The translations under genes and the position numbers were made by a program. Below the pieces are notes generated by a model, which did not search any database, was not told the DNA's origin, and saw nothing but the letters and a program-made list of their open reading frames with translations. From Haemonchus contortus (lineage: Eukaryota > Nematoda > Chromadorea > Rhabditida > Trichostrongylidae), in the NCBI GenBank assembly GCA_000469685.2, contig LS997563.1, positions 15,985,940 to 16,049,939 on the forward strand: DNA of 64,000 bases. Reading direction: 5' to 3'. Of this stretch, positions 1 through 11,671 are shown in pieces (the first letter of the stretch is position 1; each line of letters opens with the position of its first letter).

Positions 1-1936
1 AGTAAGAACGAGCCTGGTTTATGAGAACGGATTGAACCCTGTCACTAAGAAAGGACTGCAAAAACTGGAGGAGGCAACCTTTGATGCCGTATGCTTCCAA
101 CTTCCTTAAGAGTAGTGGGATAGAGATAGTGTCAAAGGCTTTTGCATAGTCAATGAAGCAGACTGAAACAAAATTTCCTTTGTCAATCTCCCTATGCCAC
201 AGTGGGACTGTAGAGATGAGGGCGGACAGGGTTGATCTACGACTAAGAAACCCATGCTGGCTTTTGTTAAGCAAGTTTCTCTCCGTAAGATAGCTATAAA
301 TTTTTCGACATATTATCCTCTCCATGACTTTGCTGATAGAGCTAGTTAAGCATATGGGTCTATAGTTAGCAACATCATTCTTGCTACCTCTTTTGAAGAC
401 TGGCTTGACGAGCCCGATCTTCCATAATCGAGGGACGTCGCCATGAAGCAATATCCTATTGAATAGTATTGTTAATGGAGTCGTGACTCCAATAGCGGCT
501 TTTTTCAGAAATATGTACGGTATACCATCTGGTGAGGTAGATACTCTGCTAGGGAGTTTGCACAGTATGCTATAAACAACGTTGCTGGATACGTCTACCC
601 AGTCCAAGGAATCCGATGACAAGGAAGGCAGCCTGGCTTCTGATACACACGACCTCTTATACACTGACCGGAAATAATCAGCGAAAAGATTAGCTTTTGC
701 AAAGTCATCTTCGATTCGAACACCCTCTGGAGATGTTAAGTTGGGAATGTTATCGGATAGTTTGAGTTTCTTTTTACAGTAATTGAAAAACCTCTTGCTG
801 TTTTTATGCAGGGCTATTCTCTTTTCCTCCATAAGTTGATGACGGAGCAGTAACCGTTTCAACCTACGCGCGTATGTGGCACATTTTGAGCTATGAACCA
901 CACTCGATGAAAAATGGCGTCTGATTTTACTCTGCAGGACATGTACACGTCTGGGATACTTCGTTGATTTTTCTTTGAGCAGCACCATTGGTATATACCT
1001 AGCAATCAAATGGTGGCAGATGCTCAAAAACTTTGTGTAAAACATATCAGAACTACTGGAGACATTATTCAAGTTAACCCAGTCGACTTGTGAGAGCTCG
1101 GATATTATAGCGTCATAATTTCCCTTCGCGAAACATCGATAGGACCTGGCCGGAGGCGGGGGACTGGGAAATAGGGAGGAAATTGTGAATTTAACAGTAT
1201 TGTGGTCAGAAGTGCTGAAAGGAGGGAGTACACTGAGATCTTGTATAAGTTCTGGTTTAGAGACGAGAATGACATCCAAAATATTGAGTCCATGCGTTGG
1301 AACTTTGACCATTTGTGTAAGGTTGAATAATTGGGAAAAGCGGAGGAAAGAAAGCGATGATGATGAAGAAAAGCCCCCTCTGTGTCCCATACTGTCCCAA
1401 TCAATCAACGGAAAGTTGAAGTCACCAGAAATAATAATATGACCATCCCATTCATCGAGAAGCTGACGCAGAAATGCAATGAACTCTGAGAAAATAGCTG
1501 AAGTGCACGAGGGGCTACGGTAGGCGAGCACAAGGGCAATTTTATCTTCACAAATATTGAATTCGAACACAAGTGCTTGTATAAGCTCACTAAAATCTTT
1601 TTTTGCAAGGAGACTGTGTGAAAGGTTCCTGTGAATAAGGGCAAGTACCCCACCGCCGGCCCTGATGCCTACCCTGTCACAGCGATATACCTCATACATA
1701 GAATTATGGCTCAGTATAGCATCATGGATAGATTGCGGTTTACACCAGCTCTCAGTAATGAAAACTGCTCGAGGCCCTTGCTCTAGAACGAAATTCAGAT
1801 CAGCTATTTTATTCACAATTGAGCGCGCATTGAACAAGAGAAACCCCCCGCGTTCATCTAGGGAGGAGCCAAGAGGAGCGCGGGAGGTTTCGCTAACCGC
1901 GGTACTGTTGTTGACCCTATTGATCGACCCCGTATC
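1..1936 (-). CDS. ORF2 of CR1-like LINE: endonuclease plus reverse transcriptase (3' part outside window)
   Basis: The minus strand reads open for about 645 codons from just after the TAG at 1937-1939 to the window edge. The N-terminal part has apurinic endonuclease motifs: NARSIVNK near 1830, ITESW near 1760, and GDFNFP with DWDSMGH near 1400. The reverse transcriptase follows: the SPDGIPYIFLKKA region near 520, NYRPICLTS near 360, and motif A (CFIDYAKAFDT) near 140. The YxDD motif would lie beyond position 1. The order endonuclease then RT, without RNase H so far, fits the CR1/L2 group of non-LTR retrotransposons. No ATG lies between the ORF1 stop and the first endonuclease motif, so the start is unclear. 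No break was seen in the part I read, so the copy may be young. The subfamily is my inference. Confidence 0.85.
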
Positions 1937-2749
1937 CTAGTGGTTTGCCACTGGCGAAGTTGTAATGCGGTCAATTGGTGCGGGCTGTGCTTGTGGTGCA
2001 TATGAGCTCAGGTTGAATATCGAACTTGCCCCCTTTTGACGGTTGGGTAGGTCACGGGGGTTCCTTAGTTTATGAATGGCGAGATCCCGAACGACATATG
2101 TAAGCTTACCTTCGGCCTGATTCATTATCCCAGCTTTTCGACGTAGAGAACGGTCATATTGGAGCTCTTCTTTCGTGTAATCTGTTCTTGCGTAGGAGTG
2201 CACGAAATCCTTGGTAAGCGAGAGTCTCCCGGCACGCATATGATCTAGCATCCTATCTCTGAGACTTTGATTTCCTAAACTAATTTTGATAATACGAGGT
2301 TTACGATCAGGAGTGTCAGGCTTCGTTTTGGGATGCCTGTAGTGAGTAATTTTTCCTGCGTTGAACTCACTTAGCAGTTCTTCATCACCTGAAGAGACAA
2401 TAATTTCCTTGATCGCCTCTCTATCAAAGGCACGGGTGGCCGTATCGCTAGCCTGTTCGCCGATGCCAACCCATGTAATTCTACACGCCTTATCATCTAC
2501 TATCTTAGTATCAGACCTAAACTTGACAAGAGTGCTGTAGAGCGCTGATCTGGAGCTCTCACTGTGATTACCTACGTCAAACTTGCGCTCCAGAGAGTCA
2601 AGTTTACTAAGGATGACATTTTGCGTCTCCTGCATCTTCAAAAAAAGCTCAAAGATCTTGTCAAACCTTTCAAAATAGTCATCCCATCTCTCCAAGATCG
2701 GCTTGAGCCACGATGGCATCATTTCAGCGGACGTCTTCTTTGGCGGCAT
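1937..2749 (-). CDS. ORF1 of the CR1-like LINE (RNA-binding, coiled-coil protein)
   Basis: A 270-residue protein. Residues 15-55 look like a heptad coiled coil (WDDYFERFDKIFELFLKM onward), followed by a globular part with basic stretches (KTKPDTPDRKPRI, RSLRRKAG). LINE ORF1 proteins typically bind element RNA and trimerise through such a coil. It lies directly upstream of ORF2 in the same frame; only the TAG at 1937-1939 separates them. The ATG at 2747-2749 is the first in-frame start and is preceded by about 60 bases that probably form the 5' UTR. No CCHC knuckle or esterase motif is visible. A host gene is unlikely given the endonuclease/RT immediately downstream. Confidence 0.75.
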   Translation of the reverse strand: MPPKKTSAEMMPSWLKPILERWDDYFERFDKIFELFLKMQETQNVILSKLDSLERKFDVGNHSESSRSALYSTLVKFRSDTKIVDDKACRITWVGIGEQASDTATRAFDREAIKEIIVSSGDEELLSEFNAGKITHYRHPKTKPDTPDRKPRIIKISLGNQSLRDRMLDHMRAGRLSLTKDFVHSYARTDYTKEELQYDRSLRRKAGIMNQAEGKLTYVVRDLAIHKLRNPRDLPNRQKGASSIFNLSSYAPQAQPAPIDRITTSPVANH

Positions 2750-3200
2750 GGAGCTGTAGGGCGGAGGAGGCAGGAAAAGTCACCACACACGGCGAGGACA
2801 CTGACCCTCTCTTTTGATTACTGTAGTTTTTATACTCCACTGACTTTAATTTGTTACACTTAACTTTTAGGCTCTGATTAGATTCGAGCGTTAAAAAAAA
2901 TTCAACTTTATTTACAGTAGACTGTGAGAATCAATTTTTTCTTTTTTTCTCGTCGCCTCCTACTCTCATTTTCCACCAACGCCTTCCGAAAAGAAGTGTC
3001 ACCTATTCACGGTTTGTTTTTATTGCTTCAACAGGAATTGCACAGAAAAATTCCAATGTGATGAGAATACTAAAGCCTACCCATCACATCATTGAATGAT
3101 ATTCACAAGTAGTGTCTATATAAATTTCCATTCCTTTAAATGACGAAGAAATAGCGTTATGAAATTTGAGTGTTGAAAAAGCCTCCACGTCAAATAACCG

Positions 3201-3208
3201 TATATAAA
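3201..3208 (+). promoter_or_regulatory. TATA box of secreted-protein gene copy A
   Basis: TATATAAA lies about 50 bases before the conserved ATG and is present at the same place in copy B (18646-18653). The flanking 400 bases (2815-3250 versus 18257-18690) are also shared, so the duplication included the promoter. Confidence 0.6.
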
Positions 3209-4326
3209 GTCCCTTGAAAAGTTTTGCCTACATTTGCTCAAATTACACAGCTAACCATGCAGTGCCTACTGTTGGCTTTGCTTTTTTTGCTTCCTTCTGT
3301 AGTAGTATCGGGTGTGGATTCTAACGGAGGTGAGTACAGTGCAGGTCTATATAACTGTATTCCCTTTACACTGCTTCCAAATTCTCATGATGCGGCTCTT
3401 AATGTTTAACTTATAAACACGTTGGTGAGCAAATAGGAGAAGGGGGATGGGGCATGGAGGGGTTTATAAAAAGAGAGAACACATCCAAAAAATGCCTGAA
3501 GACCCTTGCGTGCTTTTCCTGTTTTTCCACTAAGGGGGAAAGATTGAGAAGAAGCACTACCCGGAATAATTATGCCTGTGCATAAAGATAGGAGTGTATG
3601 AAAAACCTTATTTAAGTTTTCTTATATGAATTTCACACAACCTAATTCGTATCAGAGGTAAATAAAATATTTATGTATGGATATATGTAGAAAGATAAAT
3701 GCTTAATTGATCTAGTTTGTTATAGATGCTAAAGATAATCATCCGAAGGACAACTCGTTAGAAAACGAGGACACCAAAAATGAACCTATACCAGATATTC
3801 ATGGTCTATCACGAGAAATGTTTGGACAAGAACTGGAAAAACTCGATCCTGACGTGGTTAGCACCGTTTTTTAAATTCAAAAGATTCTGAAAGTTTTGCG
3901 AATTTGAGAAACATTGCAAAGGTGAGAAAAGTATTTGTAAAAGCAATGAAAGCATACTCATCACAATTGCACACCTACTAACTTGGGAGACCGCAGGTTA
4001 AACCGGAAACCCCCGAAGCGCAAAGAATTTTGGCTCAAGATGATGCTGATCTCGAATTATTTGTAGTATTGGTGGGTCGTAGAGACCTTCACAAGTCATC
4101 TCAGATACCGAGCAATCGTTTGCATTTAGGTGTATGATGCCTTGAAGAGAGTGAACAATGGACATTTTACCAAGAAAAGAGCTGCTCTGGAGTATGCCAT
4201 ACATGTTATTCTCACCTGATTTACCAATATCATCTTATCTTTGCAGAATCCAACAATTCTTACTTGCTATGCCGGATGAAAAACGAAACATGATGGAGAC
4301 TAGATATCCTTCTCTGAAGCCGAAAA

Positions 4327-6454
4327 GTAAGCTCAGTGTACGTACTTCTTGTAAGCTATACATTCATACCCGTTCACATGAATAGTACTTCGGTCCAAGC
4401 AGGTTTGTAGTCATGAGAGCTAGTCAATTTTGATTTTATTGATTTTATGATTACAAAAGCCAGAATTTCAAGCTTTGTGCCTGGGTCTGTAATTGTGTCT
4501 GTCTTGCATCCTTGTATTTGTGTCTTCTACGAAAACTTCGAGCCGCTCCCAATCGCGCGCTGTGAAAGGGAAGTTTTAAATTTTCTGTATAAGGAATCCA
4601 CGCAAAACTGCTGCTATTAGAGAAATACCGAACCCAAGACCACTCACTCTTCCGAAACCTCCTCTACAAGAGCGGTAATATCGTATTGCTCCAAGGCTCG
4701 TTTTTTAAGGGAACAGTGAGAGACAGTGAGAAATTAAGAAAAGGACAATATGATGCTTCAACAAAAGGTTATATGAGTGACAGAAAATATAGAGAATTAC
4801 AGAAAAGCAGTAGAAAGAGAAGATAGAGCTCCTATTGAAGCCATGCAGAGGATAGGCAGTGCACAATAGGATTAGCCCCGCTGGCAGAACCAGAGCAGTC
4901 CTACAAAACAGTGATTCCCCACTAATAACGAAGCCTGCCTCCCGTGGCTCCGATTGCTTCGACTCATTTTGCTTTCATACATAAACGAACTTCTTGCTGG
5001 TATACAGGAAGTGACACCTGAATTCTGATGTCCCGGGCACTATTGGAACGTCTTTAAGGCTGAAGAACAAGAACAGATCTTTGTCTCAAAGTGCGGCACG
5101 CTACGCTATGTCAAAGTCACGGATCATGGGGAGCTTTAGAAAGGTTTTCTACAATGAAGGAAACTAAAAGTTACCCTTAGGAGTAATCGTTCGAATGCTG
5201 GATGTACCAATTACAAGAATCAGACTAATCAGGTGGACTACCATTCGTATTCTGAAATTATCGGATATAAGATGAAATCAGACAACAGTAACGACATCAG
5301 TAGCGCTCTAAGGTCTTCGGCCAAATGCTCTTCAGCCGTACTTTTCAGTCGCGACTCCTTTCCCACTTGATTTAATCATGCTGAATTTCAAGATGTGTAG
5401 CAAGGGTGTACTGCATTTACCAACATTTACCACTACCAGCCTGCAATCTGATTATGTTCCAGATATCTCAAAGAACGGCAGCTTAAAATCAGTTGGAATT
5501 ACTGATGATGGCCCTTCTGGAATTTCTTTCCTTTTTGCCATGTCTAAAATGTACGAGCGCTAATGCCGAACACAGTAGAGAAGTAAAACGCTTATAGGGT
5601 GTGAATAACTGCAGACGCCGCTAACTTTGATTATGGCGAAGTCTACTACCTCAACAAACGGCTTCCCCTTAGTTATGTGGATATTGCTGCTTCGCAGTCA
5701 AGTACATAGTGTTCGATAGTATGAAATATGCTTCACTTGAACATATCAAAATTTCGCGCGATTCGCTCCATTGAGAAAAAAGTTATAAATGAAAAAGCGC
5801 GATAGCGTATGGTTGAAGGCTTTTGAGCGCTACTGTAAGCGATGTGGCGTAAATGGTAAGTCGAAAGCAGCCTCTTGATCTTATGTCAAGATTTTTTTGC
5901 TTACAGGGCTTAATGTCCTTCAACTACATGAGTACAATAATTTCGATAACCACTATAATGAAACACCAGTGGTTGAATTGTCTAACAGGACTGATTTGCT
6001 CCAGAGTTTTATCTTTCATTTTTGACCAAACGGGAAACTTACCTACTACAATTTTAACATTCGATTGACCACTTCAAGTTAAAATGGGTGAGCATTCAAA
6101 GACAGAAATTCACAAAGGGCTCTTCACAACGACCAAAGCCCGAAATTTTTATGGACAGGTTGTCAGTCAGTGAAAGGCTGGTAGAATGGCGTAGCATTAT
6201 GGAAGAATGACTAGCCTTTCATAGACTTGGGCATTCTTCGTGCTCGCCATCAAGGCGCTTTCAGGCAAAAGTCAGAATGATTGCATTGGGAAAACCTGTT
6301 TGGCAAGAAGGCAGTTCTTGGGCATAGAAAGGTTCTAGCTGACCTTTTATCAGCTCTGTTTATGGACACTTTGCTTCAGTGTACAATTTTAGTACAGAGT
6401 TATGTAACGTTAACAAACGAAAGCATCAAGTATTTTCTCAAATTCTGTTGAAGG
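4327..6454 (+). other. Long intron of copy A, no independent gene seen
   Basis: Noncoding in all frames apart from short shadows. It is collinear with copy B (19731-21105 then 24636-25255), where the equivalent point near 5832 carries two Tc1-type insertions. It therefore serves as the empty-site reference for those insertions. Confidence 0.6.
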
Positions 6455-6999
6455 AAGCCCTGTAGGAAAAAAGGACTCTTCACATGAGATTGGGGACGAC
6501 GCAAGAAAAAAACTACTTGATCGTCTGTCAGAAGAAATGTTTGGGGAAAAAGTGAAGGATGTCACCATTGGGATCTTGGTTAGTGTCCTTCCTTCAAATT
6601 TTTTAAAGGGCTGTTGACTGTTATATTACTATTCTTGTTAAAATGGTGATTGCAGGACGATGAGAGCAATCCAGTTGTAGCACGTACCCTAGAAGCTGTA
6701 CGTGATGATAAGGGTGCTCTGAGTTTTGTGCACGGGGTAAGTCAGAAACAACTTTAAAAGTTCTGCAGTTAATAATTGCTCAATTTTAGACGATAACAAT
6801 GATAAACATTTTCAACAAAAGACGTCACAGTGCGGATCATTTAGTGGAGGGGTATTCTTGAGCTGTCTAGCGAAATCGACAAATCTCATGTTATCTGTTT
6901 TAGAATTGAGATGGTTCTAGGACATTCGGGTTCAGAGGAATTGCTGTTGAAAACATTTCCTACTCTCAAAGAGATTATTGGTAAGTCGTCGCTCATTTT

Positions 7000-8287
7000 T
7001 GGGTAAACAGTAACATTTTATTCTGGATGCGTCACCATAGATTATCAGCCGAACAGACCTAGAGACCTAGGGTCCTAGAGGCGAACATCTACTGTGCCCC
7101 AAAACCCCACAATTTGGTCTTCTCTCAACACTTGGATAATTCTAGAAATTCTGAAGTCAGCATGTAATTCCTAGGTATTTTTCAAAATAATCCGACTACT
7201 CCACTTTGATCCAATGCTCTTTCAGCGATAGCCAATGTCTAGACAATAATGGGAACTCAAGGTCATGTAAAAAGCAGCAGTAAGGGTAATCAAAGGGAAA
7301 GCAACGAGGAAAAGATGGCACTGCAGTGATAGGGAGCATCTGCATTGGATGGTCAGAAGGTGGCCACTTGCTATTGCTGTTGAGGAGGCCGGGATTCTTG
7401 CCACGAAGGCTCTCTTTTCTTACCGGTTACAATCACTACAGTGAAGAACAAAAAACAAGTAAGCTATCGGCGTGAGAATCGGAAGATTATGAAAGGAGAT
7501 GAAATTCTTCAATGGGACACCAAGTTGCAGGTGGCGAAGAACAGCCAGGAGCGAAAAGCTTACAAAAGTGCAAAATCCATCTCAGAATGTTACCAACTTG
7601 AAAAAAATTAAGGTGGTAGGAAACTATGTTGCATCATGGTTCCAATCATAAAGAATTTGTTCGCACAAAGGTACATACTTTGGAACGTAAAGCCGTAAGA
7701 AGTATCCTTAAAATCTCGGTTCACACAGCTAAAGAGGGAAAGTCCACCACTGGTACATATCCTTTTAATAAGTTTCTTCAGCTGTTATACAGCAGTCAAA
7801 GAAACAATTGAGCAGAAGCAGGCATAGTTTTAGCTATGCCTGCTTCTGCTCAATTCTGTTTTCAGCTATCTTCGTAGCTATCTTCTTTCCTTAAGCTGAG
7901 CAATAATTATCGAGAATGAATATTGCGGTTTTTCAGATCACACTAGTAAGCCCAAGATAAAAGAAACCAAGCCTGCAGATGCCACTCAAGAACAAGAACA
8001 AAAAATAAAAACAACACAACCTTCAGATGATCAGAAAAGAAAGGATGACAAAAGTGAGGAAGTCCAAGGTCTCGGAATGTTTCCAGCTTCACGAAAAGGT
8101 TGTGAGGTTGTTTTATGTTCCCATTGATCGGCACGAGAGTACACATTTCGACTTATAAGATCCGTTAACTGTTATGCAGCAGATAAAAGTATAAATAGAC
8201 AAATGCATAGGAATAGGTTATCGCAACTGTCTTCCTCCCTCGAAGCATGTGATAGTAATCGAGAAAGAAATATAAGTCGTTTCTCAG
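7000..8287 (+). other. Intron with relic module exon
   Basis: At 7939 an acceptor-like TTTTTCAG is followed by a charged, in-frame stretch ending in GLGMF, which resembles a worn LSEEMFG motif. It has no usable donor and runs to a stop. The homologous relic in copy B is at about 26631-26850. The rest shows nothing else. Confidence 0.45.
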
Positions 8288-9109
8288 ATCCCTTCGGAGG
8301 AGGCGAATCAGAAGAAGCTGAACCTGAGGATGCCAATCAAGGACAAGGACAAAAAATAAGAACAACTCAACCGAACAATGATCAGAAAACTGTGGAACCG
8401 AAAGGAACTGAAAATAGCTTCGAAAGAAACCTTCTGAATCTTTTGTCAGAAGAAATATTCGGAGAAAAAAGGAAGACGTCAATGACCAGACGATGGCCAA
8501 TGCAACTACTCAGAAGTCGTGTATTAGTGTTCACTTTAGACTTTTTCTGAATTGCTATGGAACTTAGAATTACTGTCAGTGAATAACGAATCAGTGAGAG
8601 AAAAGAATAAAATAGAGAAAAAACCGGTATGTTTTTCCTCCGGTAATGTGGAGATTGCAGAAAAAAGGGAAAGCTCTCCCCGAATCAAGCATTACAAGGG
8701 TGCCGGTCAAGCATCTCTGACAGCGGAGGGATGGGGGGCTTCCTAGCGTGGTCGGATATCGGCTTCACCACCTCTGCCTTTGCTTTCAGAAGGCAAACTT
8801 TTACTAAGAGTAAGATCATAACTATTTTGGCTTTGTTAGCCTAAAGCATTCACTTAGTTTTAAAACCTTGGAGAACTTCTTCAGCGTGTCACGGAATAAT
8901 CCAATCAACATACTTATTCTTAATTGTGTCGCATAATAATTATATCAATCCACCAATATAAAAAAAGAAGCTCTCTAGAAGCAGCAGTGAAGGAAATTAA
9001 TCAGAGAACAACGAGGAGACGATAGCTTCACATGACTTAGTTGGCTCAACCTTACTATAATCTCATGTAGCATCTTGGTAGTCCAATAGACTTTACACGC
9101 GTTTACATC

Positions 9110-9168
9110 GTTTATTACTATTACTATTACTATTACTATTGCTATTACTATTACTATTACCATTACTT
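9110..9168. repeat. Trinucleotide microsatellite (TTACTA-type)
   Basis: About 19 imperfect copies of a TAT/TAC-type triplet. The homologous position in the second Mutator-like unit (near 33285) has no expansion, so the tract grew after the units split. Confidence 0.8.
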
Positions 9169-9468
9169 TTTACGACGTGTCAAGTGACTGACAATAATAT
9201 ACAAATCTCCATGCTTATGTACATATATGTAGATGTGGGCGGTGCCCAAATAGCGTATCGTTATTTACTGTATGAGTACGATTCAGATATGGGATGAAAG
9301 GGCGCTTAGGTTACCTACTTGATAGCACACTTATGATACCGACAGGTCATGCCGCCGGTATCGTCTCAATAGGTACTTATAATAAGCATGACCTAAGGTG
9401 ACTAAGTAGACTTTGGTTTTGAAGTAAATTTTCAAGCTGTAGAAACGAGATATTAACAAGCTTTATTA

Positions 9469-9504
9469 GGCTGACGTTTCGGTGCTTTCACCTTCCTCGG
9501 AGCC
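9469..9504 (-). ncRNA. Hammerhead-like core in Penelope tail, left arm
   Basis: Exact mirror of the right-arm motif on the minus strand, with the same C in place of U in the CUGANGA box. Confidence 0.5.
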
Positions 9505-9866
9505 TGGAAAGACAAAAGACATTTGAAAAACCATCCCATCAAGCACTATTTCAATCTACAAAGAAAGTTCAAAGGGCGTGGGCTACTAGGAAGTCGAAAG
9601 TTGGTAACTAACCTCTGGGATGGTCGACCTTTGGGGGTCCACCGATCACCCTAAGCTGGTGTGGCTGCGGTTTAAATAGGGGTGAGCCTCAGGTCAACTT
9701 GCTTCAGGGGCCTCCAAGAGGCTGATCACGTAGATCAAACTCCCTCAAGGAGCCACACAAGGCTGAGCGCGCCGCTGACCCCTTCCCAATCAATTCCTAT
9801 CGATTACCGTATAAGCCCCTGACCCCGCCCCGCCGAGAGGACCCCGCGGGGGATCGACAGCGTAGG

Positions 9867-10497
9867 TCAAAACCCACATAGTGCTGCAAAGGGCGCCAGC
9901 TCTGTGGTAACCGCCACGCACTCCTCCCTCCGGTTAATTTTAGGGGCCTTAGCCATGATCCAAAAGGCCTCTAAGGTTCGCCGCGCCGCAATATCGGGTT
10001 CACGTGATAATATCGTGACCGCCACCTCGAACCTCATGTTCCCATGACATCGTACCCTATGTTCTCCTAAAGGAGTCGCTGTTCTCGACTTTTGCATGCC
10101 ATCCAGGTGCTCCTTTATCCTGATGCAAAGAGGTCTGCCTGTTTCCCCAATATATTCCTCTTTACACTAAAGACACGATATTAAGTATACAACACCGGAT
10201 GCCATGCAGTCTCCTTCCTTACCGTATGGGCATATGACACACGAAGGCGTCGTGCACAGGCGGTCAACAGGCGATTTCGGACCAATTTGAGATTCGAGGG
10301 TGGGATATCCACGACTCTCACCATCTCCTGAAGACCTGCCTTTTTCACACATGATCGTATAGCCGCACTCAAATCGTCTGATATGAACGGGACACAAAAT
10401 GGAACTTTTGTTTCCTCTCCCTCGTGACGATTGAGAGCGACCGCCCTTCGCCTGTGTCGAAATGGGAATCCTGAGGTTTCGTAGCCGTTTGCCTGTG
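9867..10497 (-). pseudogene. Penelope GIY-YIG endonuclease, left arm (frameshifted)
   Basis: Mirror copy of the ORF at 10641-11273. The C-terminal piece (9867-10097) includes the catalytic Glu region TLEAFWIMAKAPKINRRE. The preceding pieces sit in other frames (10167-10397 and 10181-10497), so the reading frame is broken near 10160-10400, including the cysteine-rich part. Coding potential is lost although nucleotide identity to the right arm is very high. Confidence 0.7.
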
Positions 10498-10640
10498 CTA
10501 TGTGGAGTGCGTGTTGTATCGACTCTGTTTTCTCCTCGCCTCCTGAGGAAACTCGAGAGGCGGTGTGCAACATATTCCTTATGATGGCCTTCTTAGTGTT
10601 GAATGGATGGGCGGAACGAAAGTGGACTACTATGTTTTTG

Positions 10641-11273
10641 GCAAACGGCTACGAAACCTCAGGATTCCCATTTCGACACAGGCGAAGGGCGGTCGCTCTC
10701 AATCGTCACGAGGGAGAGGAAACAAAAGTTCCATTTTGTGTCCCGTTCATATCAGACGATTTGGGTGCGGCTATACGATCATGTGTGAAAAAGGCAGGTC
10801 TTCAGGAGATGGTGAGAGTCGTGGATATCCCACCCTCGAATCTCAAACAACGATTGGTCCGAAATCGCCTGTATGACCGCCTGTGCACAACGCCTTCGTG
10901 TGTCATATGCCCATACGGTAAGGAAGGAGACTGCATGACATCCGGTGTTGTATACTTAATATCGTGTTTTCAGTGTAAAGAGGAATATATTGGGGAAACA
11001 GGCAGACCTCTTTGCATCAGGATAAAGGAGCACCTGGATGGCATGCAAAAGTCGAGAACAGCGATCCCTTTAGGAGAACATAGGGTACGATGTCATGGGA
11101 ACATGAGGTTCGAGGTGGCGGTCACGATATTATCACGTGAACCCGATATTGCGGCGCGGCGAACCTTAGAGGCCTTTTGGATCATGGCTAAGGCCCCTAA
11201 AATTAACCGGAGGGAGGAGTGCGTGGCGGTTACCACAGAGCTGGCGCCCTTTGCAGCACTATGTGGGTTTTGA
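10641..11273 (+). CDS. Penelope-like element C-terminal region with GIY-YIG endonuclease, right arm
   Basis: Open to the stop at 11271-11273 and extending upstream into the spacer (open from 10500). In order: an NGYETSGFPFRH region typical of the segment after the Penelope RT; a cysteine-rich linker (CTTPSCVICPYGKEGDC); then the GIY-YIG domain with GVVYLISC, EEYIGETGR, the conserved Arg in RIKEHL, and Glu in TLEAFWIM followed by KINRREE. GIY-YIG nucleases nick DNA for element insertion. The RT domain itself is absent, so this 5'-truncated copy cannot be autonomous. The ATG at 10500 lies in the spacer and is probably not a true start. Confidence 0.75.
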   Translation, partial: ANGYETSGFPFRHRRRAVALNRHEGEETKVPFCVPFISDDLGAAIRSCVKKAGLQEMVRVVDIPPSNLKQRLVRNRLYDRLCTTPSCVICPYGKEGDCMTSGVVYLISCFQCKEEYIGETGRPLCIRIKEHLDGMQKSRTAIPLGEHRVRCHGNMRFEVAVTILSREPDIAARRTLEAFWIMAKAPKINRREECVAVTTELAPFAALCGF

Positions 11274-11635
11274 CCTACGCTGTCGATCCCCCGCGGGGTC
11301 CTCTCGGCGGGGCGGGGTCGGGGGCTTATACAGTAATCGATAGGAGTTGATTGGGAAGGGGTCAGCGGCGCGCTCAGCCTTGTGTGACTCTTTGAGGGAG
11401 TTTGATCTACGTGATCAGCCTCTTGGAGGCCCCTGAAGCAAGTTGACCTGAGGCTCACCCCTATTTAAACCGCAGCCGCACCAGCTTAGGGTGATCGGTG
11501 GACCCCCAAAGGTCGACTATCCCAGAGGTTAGTTACCAACTTCCGACTTCCTAGTAGCCCACGCCCTTTGAACTTTCTTTGTAGATTGGAATAGTGCTTG
11601 ATGGGATGGTTTTTCAAATGTCTTTTGTCTTTCCA

Positions 11636-11671
11636 GGCTCCGAGGAAGGTGAAAGCACCGAAACGTCAGCC
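11636..11671 (+). ncRNA. Hammerhead-like core in Penelope tail, right arm
   Basis: Stem I GGCT (11636-11639) pairs with AGCC (11668-11671). In between are CCGAGGA (11640-11646), stem II GGTG/CACC (11648-11651, 11656-11659), GAAAC (11660-11664) and GTC. Penelope-like elements are known to carry minimal hammerhead motifs in their terminal repeats. The second core position is C instead of U, which should impair cleavage. Confidence 0.5.

Larger units (their letters stand above)
1..2810 (-). mobile_element. CR1-like non-LTR retrotransposon, right-hand (5') part
   Basis: Contains ORF1 and most of ORF2. The 5' boundary is near 2760-2815, where sequence homologous to copy B of the secreted-protein gene (18257 onward) begins. 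The 3' end is outside the window, so the target duplication cannot be read. Confidence 0.75.
3257..8479 (+). pseudogene. Modular secreted protein gene, copy A (decaying paralogue)
   Basis: Exons read: 3257-3329, 3726-3856, 3997-4071, 4130-4191, 4247-4326, 6455-6578, 6656-6736, 6790-6851, 6904-6980, and a third-module exon from 8288. Exon 1 encodes a signal peptide (MQCLLLALLFLLPSVVVSG). Exons 2-5 form module 1 (key motif LSREMFGQELEKLD) and 6455-6980 module 2 (LSEEMFGEKVKDV). The ATG at 3257 was chosen over 3224 because only it is conserved in copy B. Exon 6455-6578 is 124 nt against 125 in copy B, a one-base loss that breaks the frame. The exon at 8288 has another one-base loss, and its donor has changed from GT to GC (8480). 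Downstream, at 8660, the start of a module exon is joined to the middle of another by an internal deletion. The family was not recognised. Indel errors in the assembly could mimic part of the decay, but not the lost donor or the deletion. Confidence 0.65.

Noticed and set aside
3224..3256. Upstream ATG at 3224 as start of the secreted-protein gene
   Set aside because: The extension is not conserved in copy B; the ATG at 3257 gives a clean signal peptide in both.
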